DNA of 8,272 nucleotides from an uncultured Chloroflexota bacterium. Lineage in GTDB: Bacteria > Chloroflexota > Limnocylindria > Limnocylindrales > Limnocylindraceae. Location of the stretch: assembly GCA_937864085.1 (NCBI GenBank), contig CALMIH010000086.1:1-8272 (forward strand), in the 5' to 3' direction. Position numbers and translations under genes: made by a program. The notes under the pieces were generated by a model. That model saw only the letters and a list, made by a program, of their open reading frames with translations, was not told where the DNA came from and did no database searches. Shown in pieces: positions 1 through 6,364 of this stretch. Within the stretch, counting starts at the first letter, position 1. Every line of letters starts with the position of its first letter.

Positions 1-521
1 ACATTAACGTCACTCGTTGGCGCGCGGAACTCATGTAGCCGCCCAACACCAGGGATGAGTCCTGACCAGTTGGACGCCACGATAAAGAGGAAGCAGGCGA
101 GGAAGAAGGTGACGAAGCGCTCAGCGCCTGGGCCACCGATGCCAACGGCAAATCCCGCAAGTCCTTCAATAGCGAACTCGACCGCGTTCTGCAACTTTCC
201 TGGAATCTCTTTCAGTGATCGCGCGATAAACGTAAAGAAGATGATCACGACCGCCATCACAATCCAACTCATGATGATGGAGCCGGTGATAGACGGGTAG
301 AAGTCAATAAGCGTTGCCGCATGGTGCTCCTCTGGCCCGAGGTTGATCACGGCGTGCGGCACGATCGGCTCGAGCGCTTGGCGAATCACTCCGCCGGGGA
401 ACCCGACCAGGCCCGCACCACCGCTGATGATGCCTGCGAAGATGTCAACGAGTAGGACGGCGAATGCGCCGATAAGCAACATGCGCTTTGGTGACGCTGT
501 GCGGCTGGCGGTGGCTGTCAT
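1..521 (-). CDS. atpB: ATP synthase F0 subunit a, 5' part (runs off window)
   Basis: The first 173 codons are present; the gene continues beyond position 1. Subunit a is the membrane stator of F-type ATP synthase that forms the proton half-channels against the c-ring. My own translation shows a short basic N-terminus and a first membrane helix around residues 14-35. A second helix lies around 82-101, followed by the family block IPGKLQNAVEF (106-116). A third hydrophobic stretch runs into SNWSGLIPGVG (150-160) and then RAPTSDVN (166-173), which is characteristic of bacterial and chloroplast subunit a. The essential arginine of a later helix lies outside the window. The ATG at 521-519 is chosen because AAAGGAG sits 5 nt upstream, inside the last codons of the preceding gene. 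The stop of that gene is only 2 nt before this start, which suggests translational coupling. Identification is secure; only the length is unknown. Confidence 0.96.
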   Translation of the reverse strand, partial: MTATASRTASPKRMLLIGAFAVLLVDIFAGIISGGAGLVGFPGGVIRQALEPIVPHAVINLGPEEHHAATLIDFYPSITGSIIMSWIVMAVVIIFFTFIARSLKEIPGKLQNAVEFAIEGLAGFAVGIGGPGAERFVTFFLACFLFIVASNWSGLIPGVGRLHEFRAPTSDVN

Positions 522-523
522 CT

Positions 524-880
524 CTACTCCTTTCGTTCTGACTCTGCGCGTCTCTGCGCGAGTCGCGCCTCTCTGTCAGCTGTGTCAGACAACTCAAACT
601 GCTTGAGTGCCCGCTTGATCAGTTGCGCCGCGCCCACCGCCCCAACGGCGAACCCGCCGATGAAGCCGACGATAAGGAAGATCGGGTTGCTATTCAGCGC
701 CCCATCTACCCATCGGCCGAGCAGTGCCCCCCCAAGGTTCGCCACAAGGAGCGTGATCCCGATCTGCGAGAAGAGGGCGATGAACGCACCCTTGCTGCCG
801 AAGTTCACAGCGCCTGTTGGGGACCGTTGAGGTCGATCGGATTCTAGCCGAGGGGCCTCAGGTTCGCGTTGGTCTGCCAC
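524..880 (-). CDS. AtpZ/AtpI-family small membrane protein of the ATP synthase operon
   Basis: This 118-residue protein sits directly upstream of atpB. The family (putative F0F1-ATPase subunit, ATPase_gene1/AtpZ type) is known from atp operons. Members have been proposed to assist c-ring assembly or carry Mg2+/Ca2+, but the role is not settled. The N-terminal 28 residues are polar and probably cytosolic. Two membrane helices follow, at about 32-56 and 66-88, with the conserved-looking turn GRWVDG (55-60) between them. The tail is charged, rich in Arg, Glu and Ala, and perhaps helical. The start is GTG at 880-878, with AGGAG 5 nt upstream; the preceding gene ends 8 nt before it. Length and topology fit the family. 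Whether to name it atpI or atpZ cannot be decided from the sequence, so no symbol is given. Confidence 0.85.
   Translation of the reverse strand: MADQREPEAPRLESDRPQRSPTGAVNFGSKGAFIALFSQIGITLLVANLGGALLGRWVDGALNSNPIFLIVGFIGGFAVGAVGAAQLIKRALKQFELSDTADREARLAQRRAESERKE
527..533 (-). promoter_or_regulatory. Ribosome binding site of atpB
   Basis: In mRNA sense the sequence is AAAGGAG, then TAGAG, then the atpB ATG. The site is embedded in the final Arg-Lys-Glu codons of the upstream AtpZ-like gene. A ribosome finishing that gene therefore terminates on top of the atpB initiation region. This supports both the atpB start and coupling of the two genes. Confidence 0.8.
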
Positions 881-888
881 AGCTACTC

Positions 889-1920
889 CTAGAGCCCCTC
901 TGCCCTGCGGGAGAGGTAGACGGCAACCCCGCCGAGCACCACGAGGAGGCCGGCGAAGGCGTAGAGGGTGGCGCTCTCCGTCAGAAGGAGGGCGCCGATC
1001 GAGAGGAGGGCGGTGATGCCGTACAAGACAAGGACGGCCGAACGGTGTGAGAAGCCGTTATCTAGGAGGCGGCGATGGATGTGGCTCTTGTCTGGCGTGT
1101 AGGGGGAGCGGCCGGCGAGGAGACGTCCAAGGATGACGAAGAAGGCATCAATGATGGGGACGCCGAGGATGAGCAGCGCGGCGGCAACCTTTGCGGTGCC
1201 GAGGATGGCGAGGACGGCGAGGGCGTAGGCGACGGCGAGAATGCCACTCGTCCCCATATAGATAGAGGCGGGATGGAAGTTGTGGCGCAGGAAGCCGACC
1301 AGCGCGCCGGCGAGCGTGAAGCAGAGTGCGGCGAGCAGTGGCGAAGTGGGAAGCGCGATCAGGCCGAGTGTCACCGCCGCGAGGAGCGAGATACCGCCAG
1401 AGAGCCCGTCCAGCCCATCAATAAAGTTCATGCTGTTCTGCATGCCAAGCGTCCAGAAGATCGTCACGCCGAGTGCAACGGCGTCAGGGAAGAGCAGGAC
1501 GCCTGCGCCAAACGGATTTGAGACGAAGAGGATGCGCAAGCCAAATGCGATAGGAATCAGTGAGATCAGCAGCTGGCCAAGGATCTGCCATCGCGCGCGC
1601 AGATCATAGCGATCATCAATAAATCCAATGACGCCGGCGATCAGCGTTCCACCGAGTAGCGCTGCAGCGCCTTGATCGGTGAGTCGCGCCGCACCACTCC
1701 CTGGGCTGATCTGGAGTTGTGGCGCGAGAAGGATGAGCGCGCCTCCAACAAGTGTGAAGACGACTGCAACGGAGAGACCACCGGCGCGTGGAACAGGCTG
1801 CATGTTGATGCGTCGCTCATTCGGGTGATCGGCAATGTTGAAGCGAAGCGCAACCTTGCGCATGAACTGCGTGCCGAGCGACGTCAGTATCGCGGCGACG
1901 ACGACGAAGAGAACGATCAC
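889..1920 (-). CDS. WecA/TagO-like undecaprenyl-phosphate sugar-1-phosphate transferase
   Basis: This 343-residue polytopic membrane protein belongs to the MraY/WecA superfamily. These enzymes transfer a (N-acetyl)hexosamine-1-phosphate from a UDP-sugar onto undecaprenyl phosphate, starting synthesis of cell-surface glycans or wall teichoic-acid-type polymers. Family blocks appear in order: DHPNERRINMQPVPRAGG (31-48), GFIDDRYDL (99-107) with the Asp pair D102-D103, NFIDGLDGLSGG (165-176), PIIDAFFVILGR (255-266) and the substrate-loop signature SHIHRRLLDNGFS (279-291). About ten hydrophobic stretches can be seen. Oddities: the usual MGD motif reads MGT (222-224), the usual Lys after the Asp pair appears to be Trp111, and the usual His of the first block is Asn39. 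The GTG start overlaps the glyA stop by 4 nt (GTGA), with GGGAG about 10 nt upstream. The sugar substrate cannot be told. Family is confident; exact activity is less so because of the missing Asp. Confidence 0.88.
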   Translation of the reverse strand: MIVLFVVVAAILTSLGTQFMRKVALRFNIADHPNERRINMQPVPRAGGLSVAVVFTLVGGALILLAPQLQISPGSGAARLTDQGAAALLGGTLIAGVIGFIDDRYDLRARWQILGQLLISLIPIAFGLRILFVSNPFGAGVLLFPDAVALGVTIFWTLGMQNSMNFIDGLDGLSGGISLLAAVTLGLIALPTSPLLAALCFTLAGALVGFLRHNFHPASIYMGTSGILAVAYALAVLAILGTAKVAAALLILGVPIIDAFFVILGRLLAGRSPYTPDKSHIHRRLLDNGFSHRSAVLVLYGITALLSIGALLLTESATLYAFAGLLVVLGGVAVYLSRRAEGL

Positions 1921-3251
1921 CGCTGCTTGTCTCCCGCCGCCGCAAGTGCTGATGCGTCGGATCCTGGAACTGGGAAGGCGCTCGCCATCTTGATCACCTC
2001 TGCCTCAATGCGCTCAAGTGCTGCAGGATCTTCGCGTCGCGCGATCGCTTCCGCTGACCAGACGGCGATCTGTTCCATCTCCGCAGGACCCATGCCGCGC
2101 GTGGTGGCTGCTGGTGTGCCGTAGCGAACGCCACTCGTCACCATTGGTGAACGCGTCTCGCCGGGAATACTGTTCTTATTAATGGTGATCCCCGCCGTCT
2201 CCAGCGCGGCGGTCGCCTCTTTCCCGGTCACACCGAGTGGTGTGACGTCGCAGAGGATGAGGTGGTTATCTGTTCCGCCAGTCACCACACCGAATCCGCT
2301 TGACTTCAGTGCGGCGGCGAGCACCTGTGCATTCTCAAGTGTGCGCTTCATGTAGCTACGGAACTCGGGTTCAAGCGCAAGTGAGAAGGCAACCGCCTTT
2401 GCGCCGATCACGTGCATCAGTGGTCCGCCTTGGCTCCCTGGGAAGACGCTCTTATCAATGGCGGCGCCGTCTGCGCCGCGACCAAAGGCGATCCCACCGC
2501 GCGGACCACGCAGTGTCTTATGTGTGGTGCTCGTGACAATGTCTGCGTGTGGGAATGGTGATGGGTGGAGGCCCGCCGCAATCACGCCTGAGATATGCGC
2601 CATATCCACCATCAGCTTTGCGCCTGCCGCATGGGCGATCTCTGCGAATCGTTTGAAGTCAAGCGTGCGCGGATAGGCGGATGCGCCAGCGATCAGCACC
2701 TTTGGCTTCGCCTTGGCAACGGCGCGTTCAACCCCTTCCCAATCAATCAGGCCGTCATCCGCGCGCACACCATAAAAGTGCGGCGTGAACCACTTCCCAG
2801 AGACGTTGACGGAGGCGCCGTGCGAAAGGTGGCCACCCTGCGAGAGGCTCATGGCAACAAACGGATCGCCAGGCTTCATCAAGGTGTCGAACGCTGCGAT
2901 GTTTGCCGATGCACCCGAGTGCGGTTGCACATTGACGTGCTCGCTACCGGGGTAGAGTTGCAGCGCGCGGGTGCGGGCGAGCTCCTCAACGAAGTCGATG
3001 TGTTCACACCCAGCGTAGTAACGCTTTCCTGGATACCCCTCTGCATATTTATTAGTGAGAATCGTTCCCTGCGCTTCACGCACTGCGGCGTAGGCGTAAT
3101 TCTCTGACGCGATCAGTTCAATGTGATCGCGCTGGCGCACCGCTTCGCGTTCAAGGATTGCGTTCAGCGCAGGGTCAACGTCCCGCAGGGGCTGATCCGC
3201 ACGCGGATCGCGCTGCGCCTGGATCTCGTCTGGTGTGCGCCGAGTACTCAT
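1917..3251 (-). CDS. glyA: Serine hydroxymethyltransferase (PLP enzyme)
   Basis: This is a 444-residue cytosolic enzyme interconverting serine plus tetrahydrofolate with glycine plus 5,10-methylene-tetrahydrofolate. It is the main one-carbon source for purines, thymidylate and methionine. Recognised blocks are IELIASEN (44-51), LTNKYAEGYPGKRYYAGCE (65-83), NVQPHSG (107-113), VDMAHISG (215-222) and the cofactor loop TTHKTLRGPRGG (242-253). K245 is the expected Schiff-base lysine. SGVRYGTPAATTRGMG (373-388) is near the C-terminus. The protein is slightly longer than usual because of an Arg-rich N-terminal lead of about 25 residues. The frame stays open far upstream within the neighbouring gene. 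I place the start at ATG 3251-3249, 4 nt after the upstream stop, because homology begins just after it and GGAG lies 9 nt before. The gene overlaps the next one downstream by 4 nt, so co-translation is likely. Confidence 0.97.
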   Translation of the reverse strand: MSTRRTPDEIQAQRDPRADQPLRDVDPALNAILEREAVRQRDHIELIASENYAYAAVREAQGTILTNKYAEGYPGKRYYAGCEHIDFVEELARTRALQLYPGSEHVNVQPHSGASANIAAFDTLMKPGDPFVAMSLSQGGHLSHGASVNVSGKWFTPHFYGVRADDGLIDWEGVERAVAKAKPKVLIAGASAYPRTLDFKRFAEIAHAAGAKLMVDMAHISGVIAAGLHPSPFPHADIVTSTTHKTLRGPRGGIAFGRGADGAAIDKSVFPGSQGGPLMHVIGAKAVAFSLALEPEFRSYMKRTLENAQVLAAALKSSGFGVVTGGTDNHLILCDVTPLGVTGKEATAALETAGITINKNSIPGETRSPMVTSGVRYGTPAATTRGMGPAEMEQIAVWSAEAIARREDPAALERIEAEVIKMASAFPVPGSDASALAAAGDKQR

Positions 3252-3255
3252 GCCC

Positions 3256-4113
3256 CTATTCTCCGTCCAAACCGAGAATGAGGCGCTCGACCATGCGCGC
3301 TGCGCCGTCCTCTTCGCTCGGTGGGGCGAGGTACCGTGCAGCACGCTGGACCGCCTCAGGGGCGCCATACATTGCCACGCCATGGCCAGCGGCGAGCAGC
3401 ATCTCAAGGTCGTTGTGCTGGTCACCAATTGCCATGGTTGCGGCCAGCGGGATGTTGAGGCGCGCCGCGAGCCACTCAAGCGCCGTCCCTTTATTGACGC
3501 CAGGTGCGGTGAACTCCAGGTATTCGGGGTGGCTGATGGTGACATCAAGATCGCCACCAAACCTTTCGCGTGCTTGCGCCAGCACCGTCTCCGGATGGCC
3601 GGCTGGAGCATGCGCAACAATCTTTGAGATCTCCTGCGGCTCGTGCCTGAGATGGTGCGCAAGATCTTGAATGGAGTGGAGGCGCTCAGCAGGGTTGCCA
3701 GCAAGCCACCCTTTATACGTTTCGTAGTGCGGGTCTGTTGCATCAAAGGCGTAGTCGTCTTGAATGACCGCGTGCCCCCAGAGATCATTCTGTCGGCACC
3801 ACTCAACCGCACGTGCGGCGAGCGTTGAGGCGAATGGAACGTGTCGCAGCAGTGCGCCACTCCCAACTTCGCCCGGCGTTGGCAGTTCTCGCGCAATCGC
3901 TCCTTGCATTCCAATGAGGGGCCCGTTGACGCCCGCGGTGCGCGCGTACTCAATGAAGCTTGGAATGTTGCGGCCGGAGGAGATGGTGGTGACCACGCCG
4001 AGTTCACGCGCGGCACGGATTGCGGCGATGGTGCGCTCGGAGATCACGCCGCCATGAGGGAGCAGTGTTCCGTCTAGGTCCATCACGAGCAGCTTGATTG
4101 GCGTGTCGCTCAT
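3256..4113 (-). CDS. Cof-type HAD-IIB phosphatase
   Basis: This 285-residue soluble protein has all four haloacid-dehalogenase motifs. Motif I is MDLDGT (11-16), with nucleophile D12 and acid/base D14. Motif II is TISSGR (43-48). Lys208 sits in NKGTALEWLA (207-216). Motif IV is IGDQHNDLEML (229-239), with Mg2+-binding aspartates D231 and D235. The end, GVAMYGAPEAVQ (245-256) followed by EEDGAARMVE, is typical of the Cof/YidA-like subfamily with a C2B cap domain between motifs II and III. Such enzymes dephosphorylate sugar phosphates, FMN, pyridoxal phosphate or other small phosphometabolites; the substrate cannot be read here. It lies between prmC (9-nt gap) and glyA (4-nt gap), so it is almost certainly in the same transcript. 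The start ATG has only a weak upstream AGG. A PLP link to the adjacent PLP enzyme GlyA is conceivable but is only a guess. Confidence 0.92.
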   Translation of the reverse strand: MSDTPIKLLVMDLDGTLLPHGGVISERTIAAIRAARELGVVTTISSGRNIPSFIEYARTAGVNGPLIGMQGAIARELPTPGEVGSGALLRHVPFASTLAARAVEWCRQNDLWGHAVIQDDYAFDATDPHYETYKGWLAGNPAERLHSIQDLAHHLRHEPQEISKIVAHAPAGHPETVLAQARERFGGDLDVTISHPEYLEFTAPGVNKGTALEWLAARLNIPLAATMAIGDQHNDLEMLLAAGHGVAMYGAPEAVQRAARYLAPPSEEDGAARMVERLILGLDGE

Positions 4114-4122
4114 ATGACTAAC

Positions 4123-5247
4123 CTATCCGCTGCGCCGGATCTCCGCGACGCGCGCGCGCCCGGAGAGATCGCCGCGGATGCTGACGCGCCAACCAAGGCC
4201 GAGCCCGCCGACAAGCGCGCTCACTGCGTCCGCCTGACCGTCGCCAAACTCCAAGATTGCTGCGGCGCCTGGACGCAAGAGTCGCGGCAGTTCGGCGATC
4301 AGGCGACGAATGCACTCAAGGCCGTCGCTCCCGCCGTCCAGCGCAAGGCGCGGCTCGGCGGCGATTGAGATGTGTGAGAGGTCTCTCGGTGCTGGCTCGC
4401 TCTCTGCGCCGCGTTGGAATCCGATCGCGCTGCGCGCCGCGTCCACCTCGTCGCTCGGCACGTAGGGGAGGTTGGCGAGGAGAAGGTCGAGGTGCGCTGG
4501 GTCGCCTGGAGCGCGCGCGGCGAGGAGTGGTTCGGCAAGATCGCCGTGAAGGAAGGTGATGCGCGAAGCAACACCAGCGCGCAGTGCATTGGCGCGCGCA
4601 ACAGCGAGCGCCTCGCCAGAGAGATCGGTTGCGGTGAGTCGAAGCGGCGCTGGCGACTCCGATGCAATGGCGATAGCGATCGCACCGCTCCCCGTGCCGA
4701 TCTCCGCCGCGTTCAGTGGTTGCGGTGCGCGACCGAGCGCGCGCGCCGCCGCTACACGATCAGCAAGGTAGGCAAGCGCCGTCTCTACAACGAGCTCTGT
4801 CTCTGGGCGTGGGTCAAGCACATCTGGGGTGACAAGCAGCTCGAGTGCACGAAAGCCGCGCGTGCCAGTGAGGTGGCTGATCGGTCGGCCCTTCGCTCGC
4901 TCGCTTATAAGCGCGGCGAGTGCGGCGGGTGCGTCGCCAGCGGCGAGTGCGGCCCGCGCGATCTGCAGCGCCTCAGCAAGCGCAGCGTGGCGCTCTCTAA
5001 GTGGCTCAGGCTCTGGAAGTCCTGAGCTCTGTGGAAGCGGAAGCGGGAAGCCCGCCGCAACGGCGGCACGCAAGGTGGTGACGCGTGTTCCAAGAAGTGC
5101 GGCGAGGAGTAGCTCAGCATCTAAGCGTGGCGTAGAACTCCCAGCGGCGGCTAACGTTGCTGCTGCGGCGCGTAGCAGCGTTGGGCCATCCGCCTCACGG
5201 CTGATCAGCGGTTCGCCCTGCACTTGCTCTCTCGCCTTCTCGTCCAT
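4123..5247 (-). CDS. prmC: Peptide chain release factor N5-glutamine methyltransferase
   Basis: From the chosen start the protein is 374 residues. PrmC (HemK) uses S-adenosylmethionine to methylate the Gln of the GGQ motif in release factors, raising peptide-release efficiency. Evidence: an N-terminal helical substrate domain with LDAELLLAALLG (42-53) and GRPISHLTGTRGF (120-132). PRPETELVVE (146-155) follows, and then the SAM-binding loop EIGTGSGAIA (182-191). The active-site motif is NLPYV (259-263), where the family normally has NPPY. RLALDGGSDGL and EFGDGQ come late in the protein. It is much longer than the usual roughly 280 residues. Extra Ala/Pro-rich sequence lies at about 67-113, before the GRPISH block, and about 20 residues follow the NLPY motif. 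Four in-frame starts exist at 5262 (GTG), 5259, 5250 and 5247; GGGAG favours 5247. The gene directly follows prfA, its substrate, which supports the assignment. Confidence 0.94.
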   Translation of the reverse strand: MDEKAREQVQGEPLISREADGPTLLRAAAATLAAAGSSTPRLDAELLLAALLGTRVTTLRAAVAAGFPLPLPQSSGLPEPEPLRERHAALAEALQIARAALAAGDAPAALAALISERAKGRPISHLTGTRGFRALELLVTPDVLDPRPETELVVETALAYLADRVAAARALGRAPQPLNAAEIGTGSGAIAIAIASESPAPLRLTATDLSGEALAVARANALRAGVASRITFLHGDLAEPLLAARAPGDPAHLDLLLANLPYVPSDEVDAARSAIGFQRGAESEPAPRDLSHISIAAEPRLALDGGSDGLECIRRLIAELPRLLRPGAAAILEFGDGQADAVSALVGGLGLGWRVSIRGDLSGRARVAEIRRSG

Positions 5248-5252
5248 CATCT

Positions 5253-5257
5253 CTCCC
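5253..5257 (-). promoter_or_regulatory. Ribosome binding site deciding the prmC start
   Basis: In mRNA sense GGGAG is followed by AG and then two consecutive ATG codons. Spacing is 2 nt to the ATG at 5250 and 5 nt to the ATG at 5247, so 5247 is the better start. No purine-rich site precedes the GTG at 5262 or the ATG at 5259. Confidence 0.55.
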
Positions 5258-5278
5258 ATCACCTAGATCTGTGCGCGC

Positions 5279-6364
5279 TTAGTCGCCGGCGAGTCGCTCA
5301 GCCTGTTCGGCCGCAGCGAGCGCATCATGAAAGATGGCGAAGTCGCCACTCAACACGCCGTCAACATCAAACTTGTCGAGTCCGATGCGGTGATCGGTGA
5401 CGCGGTTCTGTGGACCGTTGTAGGTGCGAATCTTTTCACTCCGGTCGCCAGTGCCAATCAGCGCCTTTCGCGCAACGGAGTTTGCGCTGCGCTTTCGCTC
5501 CTCTTCAGCGGCGAGAAGGCGGCTGCGCAGGATCGCCATCCCTTTCTCTTTATTGCGCAGCTGGCTGCGCTCGTCTTGCATCTCCACCACCGTGCCGCTC
5601 GGGATGTGCGTGATGCGCACCGCAGAGTCAGTGGTGTTGACCCCTTGTCCTCCGTGTCCGGATGCGCGCTTCACATCAATACGAATGTCACCTTCAGGGA
5701 TCACAAAGTCGACCGCCTCAGCAACGGGGAGCACGACCACCGTTGCGGTGCTCGTGTGAATGCGCCCAGAGGATTCGGTTGCGGGGACGCGCTGAATGCG
5801 ATGCACTCCCGCCTCCCACTTGAAGGCGGCCCATGCGCCCGGTCCGCTCACTTCAGCCATCGCTTCGCGCACGCCACCGAGTGCCGTCTCGCTCAAGCCG
5901 TCCACCTCCACCTTCCAGCCGCGTCGCTCCGCGTAGCGAAGATAGCCGCGGAAGAGTTCACCGGCGAAGATCCCCGCCTCGTCACCGCCCGCCGCAGGAC
6001 GCACTTCAATCAGCACATCCTTGCCATCGTTCGGATCAGGGTCGAGCAAGAGTGCGGGGAGTCGCTCAATCAGGTCTCGTTCGATCGTCTCGGCGGCGGC
6101 ACGCTCCGCCGCGGCGAGGCTGCGCATCTCAGAGTCCGCGCCAGGGTCAAGCTCCATCGCCTTCGCATCGCTCGTTCGCGCACGCGCCGAGCTCAGTGTT
6201 TCCGCAGCCTCAGCGAGTGGTGCGGTGCGCGAAAGTTCGCGCCCGATCCGTGCGAGCGCCGTGTGATCGGCGAGCACCTCTGGCTGCGTCAGCTGCGCCT
6301 CTAGTTCTGCGCGGGTGCGAAGCGCGATCGCAAGGCGTGCCTCAAGTTGCGCAAGCTCAGCCAT
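5279..6364 (-). CDS. prfA: Peptide chain release factor 1 (RF1)
   Basis: This 361-residue class I release factor reads UAA and UAG in the ribosomal A site and triggers peptidyl-tRNA hydrolysis. The anticodon-like tripeptide is PAT (194-196), in RVPATESSGRIHTSTATV, which identifies RF1 rather than RF2 (SPF). The catalytic GGQ is at 238-240, in RASGHGGQGVNTTDSAVR. The N-terminal coiled coil (about 1-100) is present and full length is as expected. IEVRPAAGGDEA (119-130) and DERSQLRNKEKGM are further family blocks. One small difference is IRTYNGPQNRVTDHRIG, where many homologues have YNFPQ. The ATG start overlaps the end of the upstream DUF1385 gene by 8 nt and has a near-ideal ribosome binding site. 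Stop is TAA. The next gene, prmC, encodes the enzyme that methylates this GGQ. Confidence 0.98.
   Translation of the reverse strand: MAELAQLEARLAIALRTRAELEAQLTQPEVLADHTALARIGRELSRTAPLAEAAETLSSARARTSDAKAMELDPGADSEMRSLAAAERAAAETIERDLIERLPALLLDPDPNDGKDVLIEVRPAAGGDEAGIFAGELFRGYLRYAERRGWKVEVDGLSETALGGVREAMAEVSGPGAWAAFKWEAGVHRIQRVPATESSGRIHTSTATVVVLPVAEAVDFVIPEGDIRIDVKRASGHGGQGVNTTDSAVRITHIPSGTVVEMQDERSQLRNKEKGMAILRSRLLAAEEERKRSANSVARKALIGTGDRSEKIRTYNGPQNRVTDHRIGLDKFDVDGVLSGDFAIFHDALAAAEQAERLAGD

Noticed and set aside
1075..1521. A 148-codon plus-strand open frame with an acidic product
   Set aside because: It is antisense to the WecA-like gene. The Glu/Asp/Gly richness mirrors hydrophobic codons on the real strand.
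3252..4016. A 255-codon open extension upstream of glyA in the same frame
   Set aside because: It lies wholly within the HAD phosphatase gene in another frame, has an Arg/Ser-rich shadow composition, and glyA homology begins only after the ATG at 3251.
5327..6304. A 325-codon plus-strand open frame antisense to prfA
   Set aside because: The product is rich in His, Arg and Cys with no recognisable domain, and RF1 on the other strand is unmistakable. It is a by-product of GC-rich codon use.
2041..6331. Three GCGATCGC octamers (2041, 4676, 6324) resembling the cyanobacterial HIP1 element
   Set aside because: All fall inside conserved coding sequence and can arise from Ala/Ile/Arg codons. The other genes show no cyanobacterial character, and three copies are too few to claim enrichment.
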